The translations under genes and the position numbers were made by a program. A stretch of 64,000 nt of DNA from SZUA-444 sp965226565 (GTDB lineage Bacteria; Bacillota; Clostridia; Oscillospirales; Ruminococcaceae): contig CBDDDI010000005.1 in the NCBI GenBank assembly GCA_965226565.1, positions 186,001 to 250,000 on the forward strand, in the 5' to 3' direction. The notes under the pieces were generated by a model that worked only from the letters and a program-made list of their open reading frames with translations, was not told the origin of the DNA and did no database searches. This document shows, piece after piece, positions 8,680 to 18,015 of the stretch (positions are counted from its first letter, which is position 1; each line of letters begins with the position of its first letter).

Positions 8680-9315
8680 TCATATGATATTTTGTCTTTT
8701 AATCTGTGCTTCACGCTTTGAATATACACAACCACAATAATCTTGACGATATAAATCAAACACTTTTGATAACTCTATAGATCTTTTATAACCATTTTTC
8801 TTTTTAAAATCAGCATTTAAAAAACGTACTCCATATTTATCTTCAATATCTTTTCCAAGCTCATTTATTTTCTGAGCATTTTTATAAGGACTTATTGATA
8901 AAGTTGTAGTAAAATAATCTATTCCCATTTTTTTAGCCAACAAAGCTGTTTCTTCTAATCTAAAATAATAACATTTAAAACATCTTTCTGAGCCTTCAGG
9001 AAGATTTTCAAGACCTTTAACTAAATCAAAAAATACATTCGAATCATAATCACCTTTAATTAAAGAAACTTTATTTTTCACATTAAGCTTCTCTACCAAC
9101 TTTTCTTGATCAAAAAATCTTTTATTAAACTCTTCCTGAGGAAAAATATTCGGATTATAATATAAAATTGTTATACTAAAATATTGTGATAAATATTCTA
9201 ATACATAAGTAGAACAAGGCGCACAACAACTATGCAGCAACAAAGTTGGAACATAATCATTTTTAACAATCTCATCTATTTTCTTATCAAGAATTTTTTG
9301 ATAATTTGTAATCAT
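8680..9315 (-). CDS. queH: Epoxyqueuosine reductase QueH
   Basis: Last step of queuosine synthesis: reduction of epoxyqueuosine to queuosine in tRNA, by the QueH (DUF208) family rather than QueG. The 211 residues show all family cysteine motifs: HSCCAPC near residue 28, GSERCFKCYYFR near 105, FTTTLSISPYKN near 130 and DYCGCVYS near 194; these bind an Fe-S cluster and a second metal. The ATG at 9315 has AGAGG seven bases upstream. No other queuosine genes are in the window. Confidence 0.95.
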   Translation of the reverse strand: MITNYQKILDKKIDEIVKNDYVPTLLLHSCCAPCSTYVLEYLSQYFSITILYYNPNIFPQEEFNKRFFDQEKLVEKLNVKNKVSLIKGDYDSNVFFDLVKGLENLPEGSERCFKCYYFRLEETALLAKKMGIDYFTTTLSISPYKNAQKINELGKDIEDKYGVRFLNADFKKKNGYKRSIELSKVFDLYRQDYCGCVYSKREAQIKRQNII

Positions 9316-9339
9316 AAAACAACCTCTAATCAGCTAAAA

Positions 9340-10266
9340 TTATTTTATATGCTGTTTTAACCAACTATAAACACTTGCATAAACATCTTGTTTATCTAAC
9401 TCATTAAGAATTTCATGTCTATCATCTTTAAACAATTTTATTTTGACATCTTTTATGCCACCATCTTTATATTTTCTATAAACATCTTTAACATCCTTAC
9501 CAAAATTACCAACAGGATCATTTTCTCCTGCTACAAAATATATTGGCAAATCCTTAGGAATTTTCTCAAAATTCTCTTTCTTATGAAGCTGCTCAAGACC
9601 TTTAAACATTTGATAATATGCATTTACAGTAAAAACAAAAGTACAATATTTATCTGAATTATATTTATCAACTTCTTCAGGATCACGATTAAGCCAATCA
9701 TTTTTTGTTCTAACAGGCTCAAAAGATTTATTATTAGCGCCTAAAGACATATTATTTACTAATTTACTTCTATATTTCCAACCTTTAAACACTGATATAA
9801 TTTTACACAATGCTTTACCTGATTTAATAAGTGGCAAAGGTTTATTCGCAGTTCCCATTATTATAGCACCAGCTAAATCTTGTCCATGACCTTTAATATA
9901 TTGTCTTGTCAAAAAAGAACCCATACTATGTCCTAATAGAAAATAAGGCAAATCAGGATATTTTTTTTGCGTTAATTTTCTTAAATTATGTATATCATTA
10001 ACAACAAACTCATTACCACAAGTTTGGTGAAAAAAGCCTAGTTCATTATCATTTGCAGCAGAAAGTCCATGTCCTAAATGATCTTGACCAACCACATAAA
10101 TTCCTTTTTCATTCATATACTCTGCGAAATCATTATAACGCTCAATATGCTCAACCATACCATGGCTAATTTGTAAAATAGCTTTTACTTTACCTTCAGG
10201 AATCCACTCTATTGCATGAATTTTATTCACTCCATTACTGGAAGTATACAAAAAATCTCTTCTCAC
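9340..10266 (-). CDS. Alpha/beta hydrolase, monoacylglycerol-lipase-like
   Basis: Serine hydrolase of the Hydrolase_4/lysophospholipase group, 308 residues, cytoplasmic (no signal peptide). Visible catalytic parts are the oxyanion region ISHGMVEH near residue 34, the nucleophile elbow GHSMGS near 113, the acid in AGENDPVGN near 251 and the histidine in DDRHEILNE near 281. The substrate cannot be told from sequence. It starts with GTG (10266), seven bases after AAGGAG. queH follows after 24 bases, so the two are likely cotranscribed. Confidence 0.85.
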   Translation of the reverse strand: MRRDFLYTSSNGVNKIHAIEWIPEGKVKAILQISHGMVEHIERYNDFAEYMNEKGIYVVGQDHLGHGLSAANDNELGFFHQTCGNEFVVNDIHNLRKLTQKKYPDLPYFLLGHSMGSFLTRQYIKGHGQDLAGAIIMGTANKPLPLIKSGKALCKIISVFKGWKYRSKLVNNMSLGANNKSFEPVRTKNDWLNRDPEEVDKYNSDKYCTFVFTVNAYYQMFKGLEQLHKKENFEKIPKDLPIYFVAGENDPVGNFGKDVKDVYRKYKDGGIKDVKIKLFKDDRHEILNELDKQDVYASVYSWLKQHIK

Positions 10267-10452
10267 ATTAATTCTCCTTATTTTAAATTTAATAAATTGT
10301 TGACTATTTATATCTTAATATTATTACTATTAAAATATAACCTATAAAAATTACTATAATAAAATTTTTATTGATTATTTTTCATTTTTAAAACTAAAAA
10401 TGTTAAATGCCAATCAATAATAAATTTAAATGATAACGACTCTATCAAATAT

Positions 10453-10482
10453 ATTTTAACATTACAATACTATTAGTGTCAA
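10453..10482 (-). promoter_or_regulatory. Candidate promoter upstream of the hydrolase-queH pair
   Basis: Minus-strand TTGACA (10477-10482), 18 bases, TAAAAT (10453-10458). The leader would be about 180 bases of AT-rich DNA. In the rest of 10267-10577 I see no gene. Confidence 0.4.
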
Positions 10483-10577
10483 TTAGCATTTTTGATTAAA
10501 AAAACAAACATATTTGGATTTTAGTTAGATTATTTACATAATAATCTACTTCCACAATATAATTAATTATATATAAA

Positions 10578-10605
10578 AAGGCTTCTTCTCTTAAGAAAAA
10601 ACCTT
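10578..10605 (-). terminator. Intrinsic terminator after ispE
   Basis: On the minus strand AAGGTTTTTTCTT pairs with GAAGAAGCCTT, including two G-U pairs, with a short loop, followed by a U run. It begins about 20 bases after the ispE stop. Confidence 0.6.
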
Positions 10606-10626
10606 CCGCAAAACTATTAATAGTTT

Positions 10627-11502
10627 TTATATAATTTCTACACCACTTTCAACAGGTATGCAGACTTCAACAAAATCATATTTATTTTCAAATTCTTCAG
10701 CACATCTAACAGCATATTTTTTCTTTTCAAAAATACCAAATACTGCAGATCCACTTCCACTCATCAACGCACCAAAAGCATTCATATCAACCATTTGCTG
10801 TTTAATCTCTTCAATCTCAGAACAATCAGCAACAACTTCAAATGCATTAAACATATATTTTGAAATAGTAGAAACATCTTGCATAGCAACAGCCGCTATC
10901 AAATCATCATAATTAGAAGTCTCTTTAATTTCAAGTTTATCATGTCTTGAATAAGCTTCTGGAGTACTTATATTAACATTAGGTTTCACTATTACTATAT
11001 AACACTCAGGCAAACTTGGCATATTATTTAAAATATCTCCAACACCTTCTGCAACTGAAGTTCCTCCAAAAATACAAAATGGAACATCAGCTCCAACATT
11101 TTCACCAATTGTTATCATATCTTCATCTGAAAGTTCAGTTTCTAAAAGCTCATTTAATGCAACAATCATACCTGCTGCATTTGAACTTCCACCAGCAAGA
11201 CCAGCCATAGCAGGAATCATTTTATCAATTGTAACATCAAAGCCTTTTACATCAGCATCTATAAATTTAAAAAATTCACTAGCTGCTTTATAAACAAGAT
11301 TTGATTCATCACAAGGAATACCTTGTGTATCACAAAAAATATTAAACTCACCTGTTTGGTTTGGTTTTACAGTAATTTTATCAAATACAGAAACCGTTTG
11401 CATAATTGTTTTTATAAAATGATAACCGTCATTTCTCTTCCCTAAAATATCTAAATATAAATTAATTTTTGCGGGCGTTCGGACGGATACAGAATCTTGC
11501 AT
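10627..11502 (-). CDS. ispE: 4-diphosphocytidyl-2-C-methyl-D-erythritol kinase
   Basis: GHMP kinase that phosphorylates CDP-methylerythritol in the MEP isoprenoid pathway. Signatures: PAKINLYLDILGKRNDGYH at the N-terminus and the ATP-binding loop AGLAGGSSNAAG near residue 97, with a C-terminal GSGSAVFG motif near 250. AGGAG lies nine bases before the ATG at 11502 and six before an adjacent TTG at 11505; either could be used. It follows the aminotransferase gene after about 20 bases in the same direction. Length, about 291 residues, is normal. Confidence 0.96.
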   Translation of the reverse strand: MQDSVSVRTPAKINLYLDILGKRNDGYHFIKTIMQTVSVFDKITVKPNQTGEFNIFCDTQGIPCDESNLVYKAASEFFKFIDADVKGFDVTIDKMIPAMAGLAGGSSNAAGMIVALNELLETELSDEDMITIGENVGADVPFCIFGGTSVAEGVGDILNNMPSLPECYIVIVKPNVNISTPEAYSRHDKLEIKETSNYDDLIAAVAMQDVSTISKYMFNAFEVVADCSEIEEIKQQMVDMNAFGALMSGSGSAVFGIFEKKKYAVRCAEEFENKYDFVEVCIPVESGVEII

Positions 11503-11521
11503 CAAATTTCACTCCTATTAA

Positions 11522-12694
11522 TTATTGTTTATTATCTTTTATAAATTTTTCTATCCTTATCATTGCCTCTTTTAAATGTTTTAAAGAATAAGCATATGAA
11601 ACTCTTACATATCCTTCTCCACACTCACCAAAAGCGTTTCCAGGCACAACAGCAACTTTATAAGTATGAACAAGTTTCTCACAAAACTCTTCACTAGTCA
11701 TTCCTGTACTTTTTATAGAAGGAAATACATAAAATGCTCCTTCTGGATTAAAACATTCTAATCCTAATTTGTTAAAGCTATCAACAAGAAATCTTCTTCT
11801 AATATCATATTCTCTAACCATTTTTCTAACATCTTTGTCACAATTATCAAGAGCCTCAATAGCAGCATATTGGCTTATTGTAGGAGATGACATTATTGCA
11901 TATTGATGAATTTTAAGCATATGCTTTATTATTTCTTTTGGTCCAGCAACATATCCAAGCCTCCAACCAGTCATAGCGAAAGCTTTTGAAAAACCATTTA
12001 TCATAAGTGTACGTTCTTTCATACCTTCAATACTTGCCAAAGAAACATGAGCCTCACCATATGTAAGCTCTGCATATATTTCATCTGAAATAACAACTAT
12101 ATTAGTGTCTTTAAGAACTTCTGCAATTTCCTCAAGATGCTCTTTTCTCATAACTGCACCAGTAGGATTATTTGGATATGATAAAATTAGAGCTTTTGTT
12201 TTATCAGTAATTTTTTCTCTTAAATCTTCTGCTCTAAGTCTAAATTGATTTTCAATTTTTGTTTTAATTGGAACTGAAACACCACCAACTAATTTAACAA
12301 TAGGAGCATAACATACAAAACTTGGTTGTATAACTAAAACTTCATCGCCTGGTTCAACTACTGCACGTATAGCAAGATCAATAGCTTCTGATCCACCAAC
12401 AGTAACAATAATTTGATCTTCAGGATTATATTTAACACCTATTTTTTTCTCTGTATAATTACTTATAGACTTTCTTAATCCAATTAATCCAGAATTAGCA
12501 GTATATACTGTTTTTCTTTTTTCAATAGTATAAATAGCTTTTTGTGATATAGGCCAAGGTGTACTAAAATCAGGTTCTCCAACGCCCAATGAAATAACGC
12601 CTTCTAATTGTTGAGCTATATCAAAAAACTTTCTTATTCCAGATGGTTTTATGTCACTAGCGACTTTCGAAACTACATTTTCATATTCTATCAC
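11522..12694 (-). CDS. Class I/II PLP-dependent aminotransferase
   Basis: Fold type I aminotransferase of 390 residues, of the aspartate/aromatic (PatA-like) group. Visible: GVGEPDFSTP near residue 37, YPNNPTGAV near 172, DEIYAEL near 203, the PLP lysine in NGFSKAFAMTGWRLGY near 233 and the C-terminal substrate arginine region EGYVRVSYAYS. The donor amino acid is not predictable. The start is GTG at 12694, overlapping the stop of the Lrp gene by four bases (GTGA), so it is translationally coupled to its likely regulator. Confidence 0.85.
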   Translation of the reverse strand: MIEYENVVSKVASDIKPSGIRKFFDIAQQLEGVISLGVGEPDFSTPWPISQKAIYTIEKRKTVYTANSGLIGLRKSISNYTEKKIGVKYNPEDQIIVTVGGSEAIDLAIRAVVEPGDEVLVIQPSFVCYAPIVKLVGGVSVPIKTKIENQFRLRAEDLREKITDKTKALILSYPNNPTGAVMRKEHLEEIAEVLKDTNIVVISDEIYAELTYGEAHVSLASIEGMKERTLMINGFSKAFAMTGWRLGYVAGPKEIIKHMLKIHQYAIMSSPTISQYAAIEALDNCDKDVRKMVREYDIRRRFLVDSFNKLGLECFNPEGAFYVFPSIKSTGMTSEEFCEKLVHTYKVAVVPGNAFGECGEGYVRVSYAYSLKHLKEAMIRIEKFIKDNKQ

Positions 12695-13170
12695 GGAGAA
12701 ACAAAACTCCTTTCATCACAATCAGAATCATATAACATAATTCCTTTGTCTTTATACTTCTTCAAGATGAAATGCGTAACTGTAGACAATACTCCTTCTA
12801 AAGTAGCAAGTCTTTGTGATACAAAAAGCGCAACTTCTCTTAAAGAAGATCCTCGAACTGTTATTGCAAGGTCATAGGCACCTGACATCAAACAAACTCC
12901 TTCAACTTCTTCATAATCCATAATCGCTTTAGCAATCTCATCATGGCCTTGTTCTGATTCTGGCGCAACCTTAACTTCAATCACAGCCATAACACTATCA
13001 TCAGAAGCGAGGTCTTCATTGACTATAGCAGTATATCCTTTTATAATACCTTTATCTTCATATTTTTGTATTTCTTTTTCAATCTCATCTTCAGATTTAC
13101 CTAGCATAGCAACAAGTTCTTGATTTGTTAGCCTAGCATTTTGCTTAAGAAGTTCTAATAAAGAATCCAT
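12691..13170 (-). CDS. Lrp/AsnC family transcriptional regulator
   Basis: A 159-residue regulator with an N-terminal winged helix-turn-helix (LLKQNARLTNQELVAMLGKS) and a C-terminal ligand-binding RAM/ACT-like domain that contains GAYDLAITVRGSSL. Such proteins respond to amino acids. The overlap with the aminotransferase downstream suggests that the pair forms one amino-acid-responsive unit, with ispE further downstream. GAGGAGG precedes the ATG. Confidence 0.9.
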   Translation of the reverse strand: MDSLLELLKQNARLTNQELVAMLGKSEDEIEKEIQKYEDKGIIKGYTAIVNEDLASDDSVMAVIEVKVAPESEQGHDEIAKAIMDYEEVEGVCLMSGAYDLAITVRGSSLREVALFVSQRLATLEGVLSTVTHFILKKYKDKGIMLYDSDCDERSFVSP

Positions 13171-13203
13171 TTTTACGCCTCCTCGAAAATTTGTTCAAAT
13201 TTA

Positions 13204-13232
13204 ATTTTATCACGTTTTATCTTTTTTGTCTA
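13204..13232 (-). promoter_or_regulatory. Sigma-A-like promoter for the Lrp gene
   Basis: Minus-strand TAGACA (13227-13232), 17 bases, TAAAAT (13204-13209), about 35 bases before the Lrp start. Confidence 0.55.
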
Positions 13233-13478
13233 GTAAAGCATATTTATTTTTATTGAAATGTACTCAATTTTCATGCTTTTGTAAATATCAATAATTATTA
13301 ATAGTTGTCATTATTATAATATGCTTCAACATTTTGTTGGTTAAAATAAAACATAATTTTATATTAAATATACTTTATTTATACTATTAATATTTTTTAT
13401 TATTCATATTGCTATTATTATTAATTATTATCCTGTAAATAAACAAAAATCATATAAATTATTATATAATAATTTAAT

Positions 13479-13506
13479 TTGACTATTCTAAAAATTATGA
13501 TATAAT
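13479..13506 (+). promoter_or_regulatory. Sigma-A-like promoter of the 13.5-18 kb plus-strand island
   Basis: TTGACT (13479-13484), 16 bases, TATAAT (13501-13506), about 30 bases before the FkbM methyltransferase start. The rest of the 367-base divergent gap is AT-rich without a visible gene. Confidence 0.6.
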
Positions 13507-13537
13507 TGTACTATATATTTTTTGAAAGGATATAATA

Positions 13538-14617
13538 ATGACAGTATTTTCCTTAGATTCTTTCATTTCTCTTACTTCTTCGTGGGAATATTTAAAAAAA
13601 TCTGCACTTCCTATTTTTATTTATGGTATGGGTGATGGTGCAATAAAAATTATAAAAGTTTTAGATGAACAAAATATTAAATATGATGGTATTTTTGCAA
13701 GTGATGAATTTGTACGTGGTCATTCTTTTTTAGGACACAAAGTTAAAAAACTAAGTGAAATTGAACAAGAACATTCTGATTTTATTATAGTTTTAGCTTT
13801 TGCTTGTGGATATAAATCTTTAATAGATAAAATTGAACTTATTTCAAAAAAACATAAAGTAATTGTTCCTGATGTACCTGTTGCTGGTGATGGATTATTT
13901 GATAAAAACTTTCTTACAAAACATTTTGATAAGATAGAAAAAACTTATAATTTATTATCTGACAATTTCTCAAAAAAGGTATATCAAAATATTATAGCAT
14001 TTAAAATTACTGGAGATTTAAAATGGCTTGAAAATATTTCATCTGAAAGTTATGAATGTTATGATGAATTAATTAAACCTAATAGTGAAGAAATTTTTGT
14101 TGATTTAGGCGCATATCGTGGAGATACAATTGAAGAGTTTATTAATCATACAAATAATAAATATAGAAAAATTATTGCATTTGAACCAAATAAACGTAAT
14201 TATAAAAAACTAAATAAGTATTCTTTAGATCTTAAAAATATTGAAACATATAATACTATAGCTTGGAATGAGAAATCTATTTTAAATTTTTCAAATTCTT
14301 CTGGTAGGCAAGCTATGATAAGTAGCAAAGGAATTGAAACAGATGCTAATAGTGTAGATAATGTTTTAGATAAAAAAATTGCAACATTTATTAAATACGA
14401 TGTTGAAGGTGCAGAACACCAAGCAATTTTAGGAAGCAAATATACTATTGAAAATTATTCACCAAAACTTAAAATTGCTTTATATCACAGAAATGAAGAT
14501 ATTTTTGAGTTACCTCTTCTTATAAATTCAATAAATTCAGATTATAGTTTCTACATAAGAAAATTTCCATATATTCCAGCTTGGGAAATCAATCTTTTTT
14601 GTATACCAAATAATTAA
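13538..14617 (+). CDS. FkbM family SAM-dependent methyltransferase
   Basis: Two-part protein of 359 residues. The N-terminal about 110 residues look like a nucleotide-binding module (FIYGMGDGAIKIIKVL near residue 27), as seen in front of some sugar-modifying enzymes. The C-terminal half is an FkbM methyltransferase: SAM motif FVDLGAYRGDT near 187, acidic ribose-binding FEPNKRN near 219 and the KYDVEGAE motif near 287. FkbM enzymes O-methylate sugars or polyketides. It starts the plus-strand gene set with the GH13 enzyme 31 bases downstream; the substrate is unknown, but the context favours a glycan. Confidence 0.85.
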   Translation: MTVFSLDSFISLTSSWEYLKKSALPIFIYGMGDGAIKIIKVLDEQNIKYDGIFASDEFVRGHSFLGHKVKKLSEIEQEHSDFIIVLAFACGYKSLIDKIELISKKHKVIVPDVPVAGDGLFDKNFLTKHFDKIEKTYNLLSDNFSKKVYQNIIAFKITGDLKWLENISSESYECYDELIKPNSEEIFVDLGAYRGDTIEEFINHTNNKYRKIIAFEPNKRNYKKLNKYSLDLKNIETYNTIAWNEKSILNFSNSSGRQAMISSKGIETDANSVDNVLDKKIATFIKYDVEGAEHQAILGSKYTIENYSPKLKIALYHRNEDIFELPLLINSINSDYSFYIRKFPYIPAWEINLFCIPNN

Positions 14618-14648
14618 ATTTATATATAAATTTTAAGGAGGAAAAATT

Positions 14649-16265
14649 ATGAACAATTGGGTTAACAAATCTATTTTTTATCACATTTATCCACTAGGCT
14701 TTTGTGGCGCTCCAAAAGATAATAATTATCAAGAAACAAGTCATAGTATACTAAAAATAATTGAATGGATACCTCATATGAAATCTATGTATGTAGGTGC
14801 TGTATACCTTGGACCTATTTTTAAATCATCTGCACATGGTTATGACACAACAGATTATACTGTTATTGATAACCGTTTAGGAACAAATGAAGATTTTAAG
14901 AAAGTATGTGAACAACTTCATAAAAATGATATTAAAATTGTTCTTGATGGTGTATTTAATCATGTTGGTAGAGACTTTTTTGCTTTTAAAGATGTGCAAC
15001 AAAACGGAAGTAATTCTAAATATGTAAACTGGTTTTCAAATCTTAGATTTGGAATAAACAATCCTAAAGGTGATAATTTTACTTATGATGCTTGGGAAGG
15101 TCATTATAATTTAGTAAAACTTAATCTTAAAAATGAAGAAGTTTGTGATTATCTACTTGAATCTGTAGGAATATGGATTGATGAATTTGGAGTTGATGGA
15201 ATTAGACTTGATGCTGCTGATTGTGTTGATATAGACTTTTTCAAAAAATTAGTTTCTTATACAAAATCTAAAAAAGATGATTTTTGGCTAATGGCAGAAA
15301 TTATTCATGGTGATTATACACGCTGGGCAAATCCAGATCTTCTAGATTCTGTTACAAATTATCAATGTTATAAAGGTATATGGTCATCTCATAATGACAA
15401 AAACTATTTTGAAATTGACTACTCTCTTAAGGATCAATTCCAAGACAACGGAAAATACTCACAAATATACACATATAATTTCGTTGATAACCATGATGTA
15501 ATTAGACTTGCTAGCGTTTTAAAAGATCTAAAACATTTAGAAAATTGTTATACTTTAATGTATACTATGCCTGGTGTTCCTTCTATCTACTATGGAAGTG
15601 AATTTGCAATAAAAGGTATTAAAGATAATGGTGATGATGAAATTAGGCCTTGTCTACAATTATCTGATATTCCTGAAAACAATTCTTTAATTGAGCATAT
15701 AACAAAGTTAGGCAAAATTAGAAGTGGTTCTAATGCATTTGGATCAACTTCATTCCAAAGTCTTATGGTAACGAATGAACAATATATTTATAAAAGAGAA
15801 TGTGATGGTGAAATTGCATATATTGCTTTTAATATCGGTGCATCAGATTATAATTTTTCTGTTAATGTAGATAATGCTAATTATAAAGATCAACTCGGCA
15901 ACACTGATGTTTCTATAAACGGAAACAACATGACATTTACATTAAGACCTTATTCATCTGCAATTATTACTAATCCTCTCTTTGAGAATATTAAAAATAA
16001 ACAAATAAAAACTAAAGAAGAAAATGATAATTTGTCTTCTGATAACAATCAAACATGTAAAAACAAAGAAATTAAAATAGGTGTTTATCTGCATAAAAAA
16101 ACCAATAAAAAATATGAAGTAATTAGTAATGCTTTGCATTCTGAAACTTTAGAAGAATTAATTATTTATCGTGCATTGTATGATGATCAAAAATATTGGG
16201 TTAGACCTAAAAAAATGTTTTTAGATCCACCTGATAGATTTATATTTCTTGGAGAACAATCTTAA
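14649..16265 (+). CDS. GH13 alpha-amylase-family enzyme fused to a DUF1653 domain
   Basis: Cytoplasmic (no signal peptide) glycoside hydrolase family 13 enzyme, 538 residues. The catalytic set is intact: VLDGVFNHVG near residue 98, nucleophile Asp in DGIRLDAADC near 180, acid Glu in LMAEIIHG near 216 and FVDNHDVIRL near 279. A beta-sandwich domain follows to about residue 440, then a Lys/Asn-rich linker of about 35 residues and a C-terminal DUF1653 domain of about 60 residues (HSETLEELIIYRALYDD). The fusion is unusual. AAGGAG precedes the ATG. Specificity could be maltodextrin hydrolysis; that is inference. Its stop overlaps the radical SAM start by one base. Confidence 0.88.
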   Translation: MNNWVNKSIFYHIYPLGFCGAPKDNNYQETSHSILKIIEWIPHMKSMYVGAVYLGPIFKSSAHGYDTTDYTVIDNRLGTNEDFKKVCEQLHKNDIKIVLDGVFNHVGRDFFAFKDVQQNGSNSKYVNWFSNLRFGINNPKGDNFTYDAWEGHYNLVKLNLKNEEVCDYLLESVGIWIDEFGVDGIRLDAADCVDIDFFKKLVSYTKSKKDDFWLMAEIIHGDYTRWANPDLLDSVTNYQCYKGIWSSHNDKNYFEIDYSLKDQFQDNGKYSQIYTYNFVDNHDVIRLASVLKDLKHLENCYTLMYTMPGVPSIYYGSEFAIKGIKDNGDDEIRPCLQLSDIPENNSLIEHITKLGKIRSGSNAFGSTSFQSLMVTNEQYIYKRECDGEIAYIAFNIGASDYNFSVNVDNANYKDQLGNTDVSINGNNMTFTLRPYSSAIITNPLFENIKNKQIKTKEENDNLSSDNNQTCKNKEIKIGVYLHKKTNKKYEVISNALHSETLEELIIYRALYDDQKYWVRPKKMFLDPPDRFIFLGEQS

Positions 16266-17134
16266 TGAAAAAATATAAAAAAATTTATGTTGAAATAACA
16301 AATAATTGTAATCTCTCTTGCTCCTTTTGTCCTAAAACAACGAGAGAAAAACAGTTTATTACAACTGAAAATTTTGAACATATAATAAAAAACACTGCCC
16401 ATTTAAGTGATTATTATTATCTTCACTTAATGGGCGAACCTTTGCTCCATCCTAAATTAAATGAGTTTCTTAAAATATGTGAAAAATACAATAAAAAAGT
16501 TGTTATTACTACAAATGGTACTTTAATAAAAGAATGTAAAGACATAATTTTAAATTCAAAATCTGTTTACAAAGTGGTATTTTCTGTTCATAGTTTTGAA
16601 GCTAATGATTATTCTTTATCTATGACAGATTATTTATCAGAAATAATTAATTGTTGCAAAGAGTTTTCTCAAAAAGAAATTATTTGCGTAATGCGTTTTT
16701 GGAATCTTGATAAAGACAATCTTAAAGGACAAAATTCTTTAAATAATCAAATGTTTGATTTTATACAAAAATCTTTTCCAAATATAGATTTTGATAATAT
16801 AGATTCTTCATCTCGTGATATTAAACTTGCTAAGAAAATTTATGTTCAAACATCTAAGCGTTTTGATTGGCCAGATAAAAATAAAGAAACTATATCAAAA
16901 AATTGTTTTTGTTATGGTCTAAGAGATCATTTTGGTATACTTGTTGATGGAACAGTTGTGCCTTGTTGTCTTGATAATAATGGTGAAATTAATCTTGGAA
17001 ATTGCTTAAACCAAGATATTGATGTAATATTAAATTCTGATAGAGCAAAAAATATTTATAATGGTTTTTCTCAAAGAAAAGCAATTGAAGAGCTTTGCCA
17101 AAAATGTGAATTTGTAACTAAATTTAATAACTAA
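16265..17134 (+). CDS. Radical SAM/SPASM-domain protein
   Basis: A 289-residue radical SAM enzyme: the CNLSCSFC cluster motif lies near residue 14, with HLMGEPLLHP near 55 as the glycine-rich SAM-binding stretch. The C-terminal quarter is cysteine-rich (NCFCYG, VVPCCLD, GNC, ELCQKC), as in SPASM domains carrying auxiliary Fe-S clusters. SPASM enzymes modify peptides, proteins or sugars. The ATG overlaps the preceding stop (TAATG), so translation is coupled to the GH13 gene. No candidate precursor peptide was found nearby, so a role in peptide maturation is not supported; the substrate is unknown. Confidence 0.85.
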   Translation: MKKYKKIYVEITNNCNLSCSFCPKTTREKQFITTENFEHIIKNTAHLSDYYYLHLMGEPLLHPKLNEFLKICEKYNKKVVITTNGTLIKECKDIILNSKSVYKVVFSVHSFEANDYSLSMTDYLSEIINCCKEFSQKEIICVMRFWNLDKDNLKGQNSLNNQMFDFIQKSFPNIDFDNIDSSSRDIKLAKKIYVQTSKRFDWPDKNKETISKNCFCYGLRDHFGILVDGTVVPCCLDNNGEINLGNCLNQDIDVILNSDRAKNIYNGFSQRKAIEELCQKCEFVTKFNN

Positions 17135-17143
17135 GGAGAAAAA

Positions 17144-17959
17144 ATGAAACATATAAGAAATGTTATCGCAGGTGCTATAATTGGAGTAGCAAATATTATT
17201 CCAGGAGTAAGTGGAGGCACTATGGCAGTGGTTTTAGGAGTTTATGATAAACTTATATCATCTATTTCACTTAATCTTAAAAAACTAAAACAAAACTGGC
17301 TATTTTTATTGACAATTTTAGGTGGAGCAGGAGTTGGAATTTTACTTTTTGCAAATATTCTTACTTATTGTTTTGAAAATTACAACGTTCCTACACAATT
17401 CTTTTTTATAGGATTAATAGCAGGAAGTATACCTCTTATTTACGAAAAAACTACTGAACATAAAAAATTTCAAACAATAAATATCATTCCATTTTCAATT
17501 ACGTTACTATCAATGATTTTGTTAGGTGCGATAAAAGAACCTTCAAACCTTGGTATTCAAACAAATTTATCTGTTTCTTTATTTGTTATTCTTGTATTAT
17601 CATCAATTCTTGCATCAATTTCAATGATAATACCTGGTTTAAGTGGTTCATTTATATTAAAAGCACTAGGACAATATGAAACTGTTTTAGCTGCAATTGA
17701 TAGATTAGATATAATTATGCTAATTCCTGTTGGAATAGGAGTTGTTATAGGCATTCTTGGTGGCGCTAAACTTATTTCAATTCTATTTAAAAAGTTTCAT
17801 CAAGGTATTTACGCTGCTATTTTAGGTTTAATTATTGGATCAATATTTACTATAATTCCTAAAGATTTTGCATTAAACGCTCACGGTATAATAGCAATAT
17901 TCACATTTGCATTTGGAATATTCTTAACAGCTATTATGGACATATTTAAAAAAGATTAA
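17144..17959 (+). CDS. DUF368 membrane protein, possible polyisoprenyl-phosphate translocase
   Basis: Integral membrane protein of 271 residues with about eight hydrophobic segments and two copies of the family signature: GVANIIPGVSGGTMAVVLG near residue 15 and SMIIPGLSGSFILKALG near residue 160. The inverted duplicated motif is typical of DUF368. Members of this family (PopT) have been reported to recycle undecaprenyl phosphate across the membrane, which would tie this island to envelope glycan assembly. It follows the radical SAM gene after nine bases and ends at a strong terminator. Confidence 0.88.
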   Translation: MKHIRNVIAGAIIGVANIIPGVSGGTMAVVLGVYDKLISSISLNLKKLKQNWLFLLTILGGAGVGILLFANILTYCFENYNVPTQFFFIGLIAGSIPLIYEKTTEHKKFQTINIIPFSITLLSMILLGAIKEPSNLGIQTNLSVSLFVILVLSSILASISMIIPGLSGSFILKALGQYETVLAAIDRLDIIMLIPVGIGVVIGILGGAKLISILFKKFHQGIYAAILGLIIGSIFTIIPKDFALNAHGIIAIFTFAFGIFLTAIMDIFKKD

Positions 17960-17968
17960 TATATTTTT

Positions 17969-18006
17969 AAGGAACTTTTAAGTATTAGAAAAGTTCCTTA
18001 TTTTTT
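17969..18006 (+). terminator. Intrinsic terminator of the plus-strand island
   Basis: AAGGAACTTTT (17969-17979) pairs perfectly with AAAAGTTCCTT (17989-17999), followed by a T run, just after the DUF368 stop. Confidence 0.9.
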
Positions 18007-18015
18007 ATAAAAAAT

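Noticed and set aside
16265..17134. RiPP (peptide natural product) cluster around the radical SAM/SPASM gene.
   Set aside because: No small precursor ORF, leader peptide, protease or dedicated exporter lies next to it.
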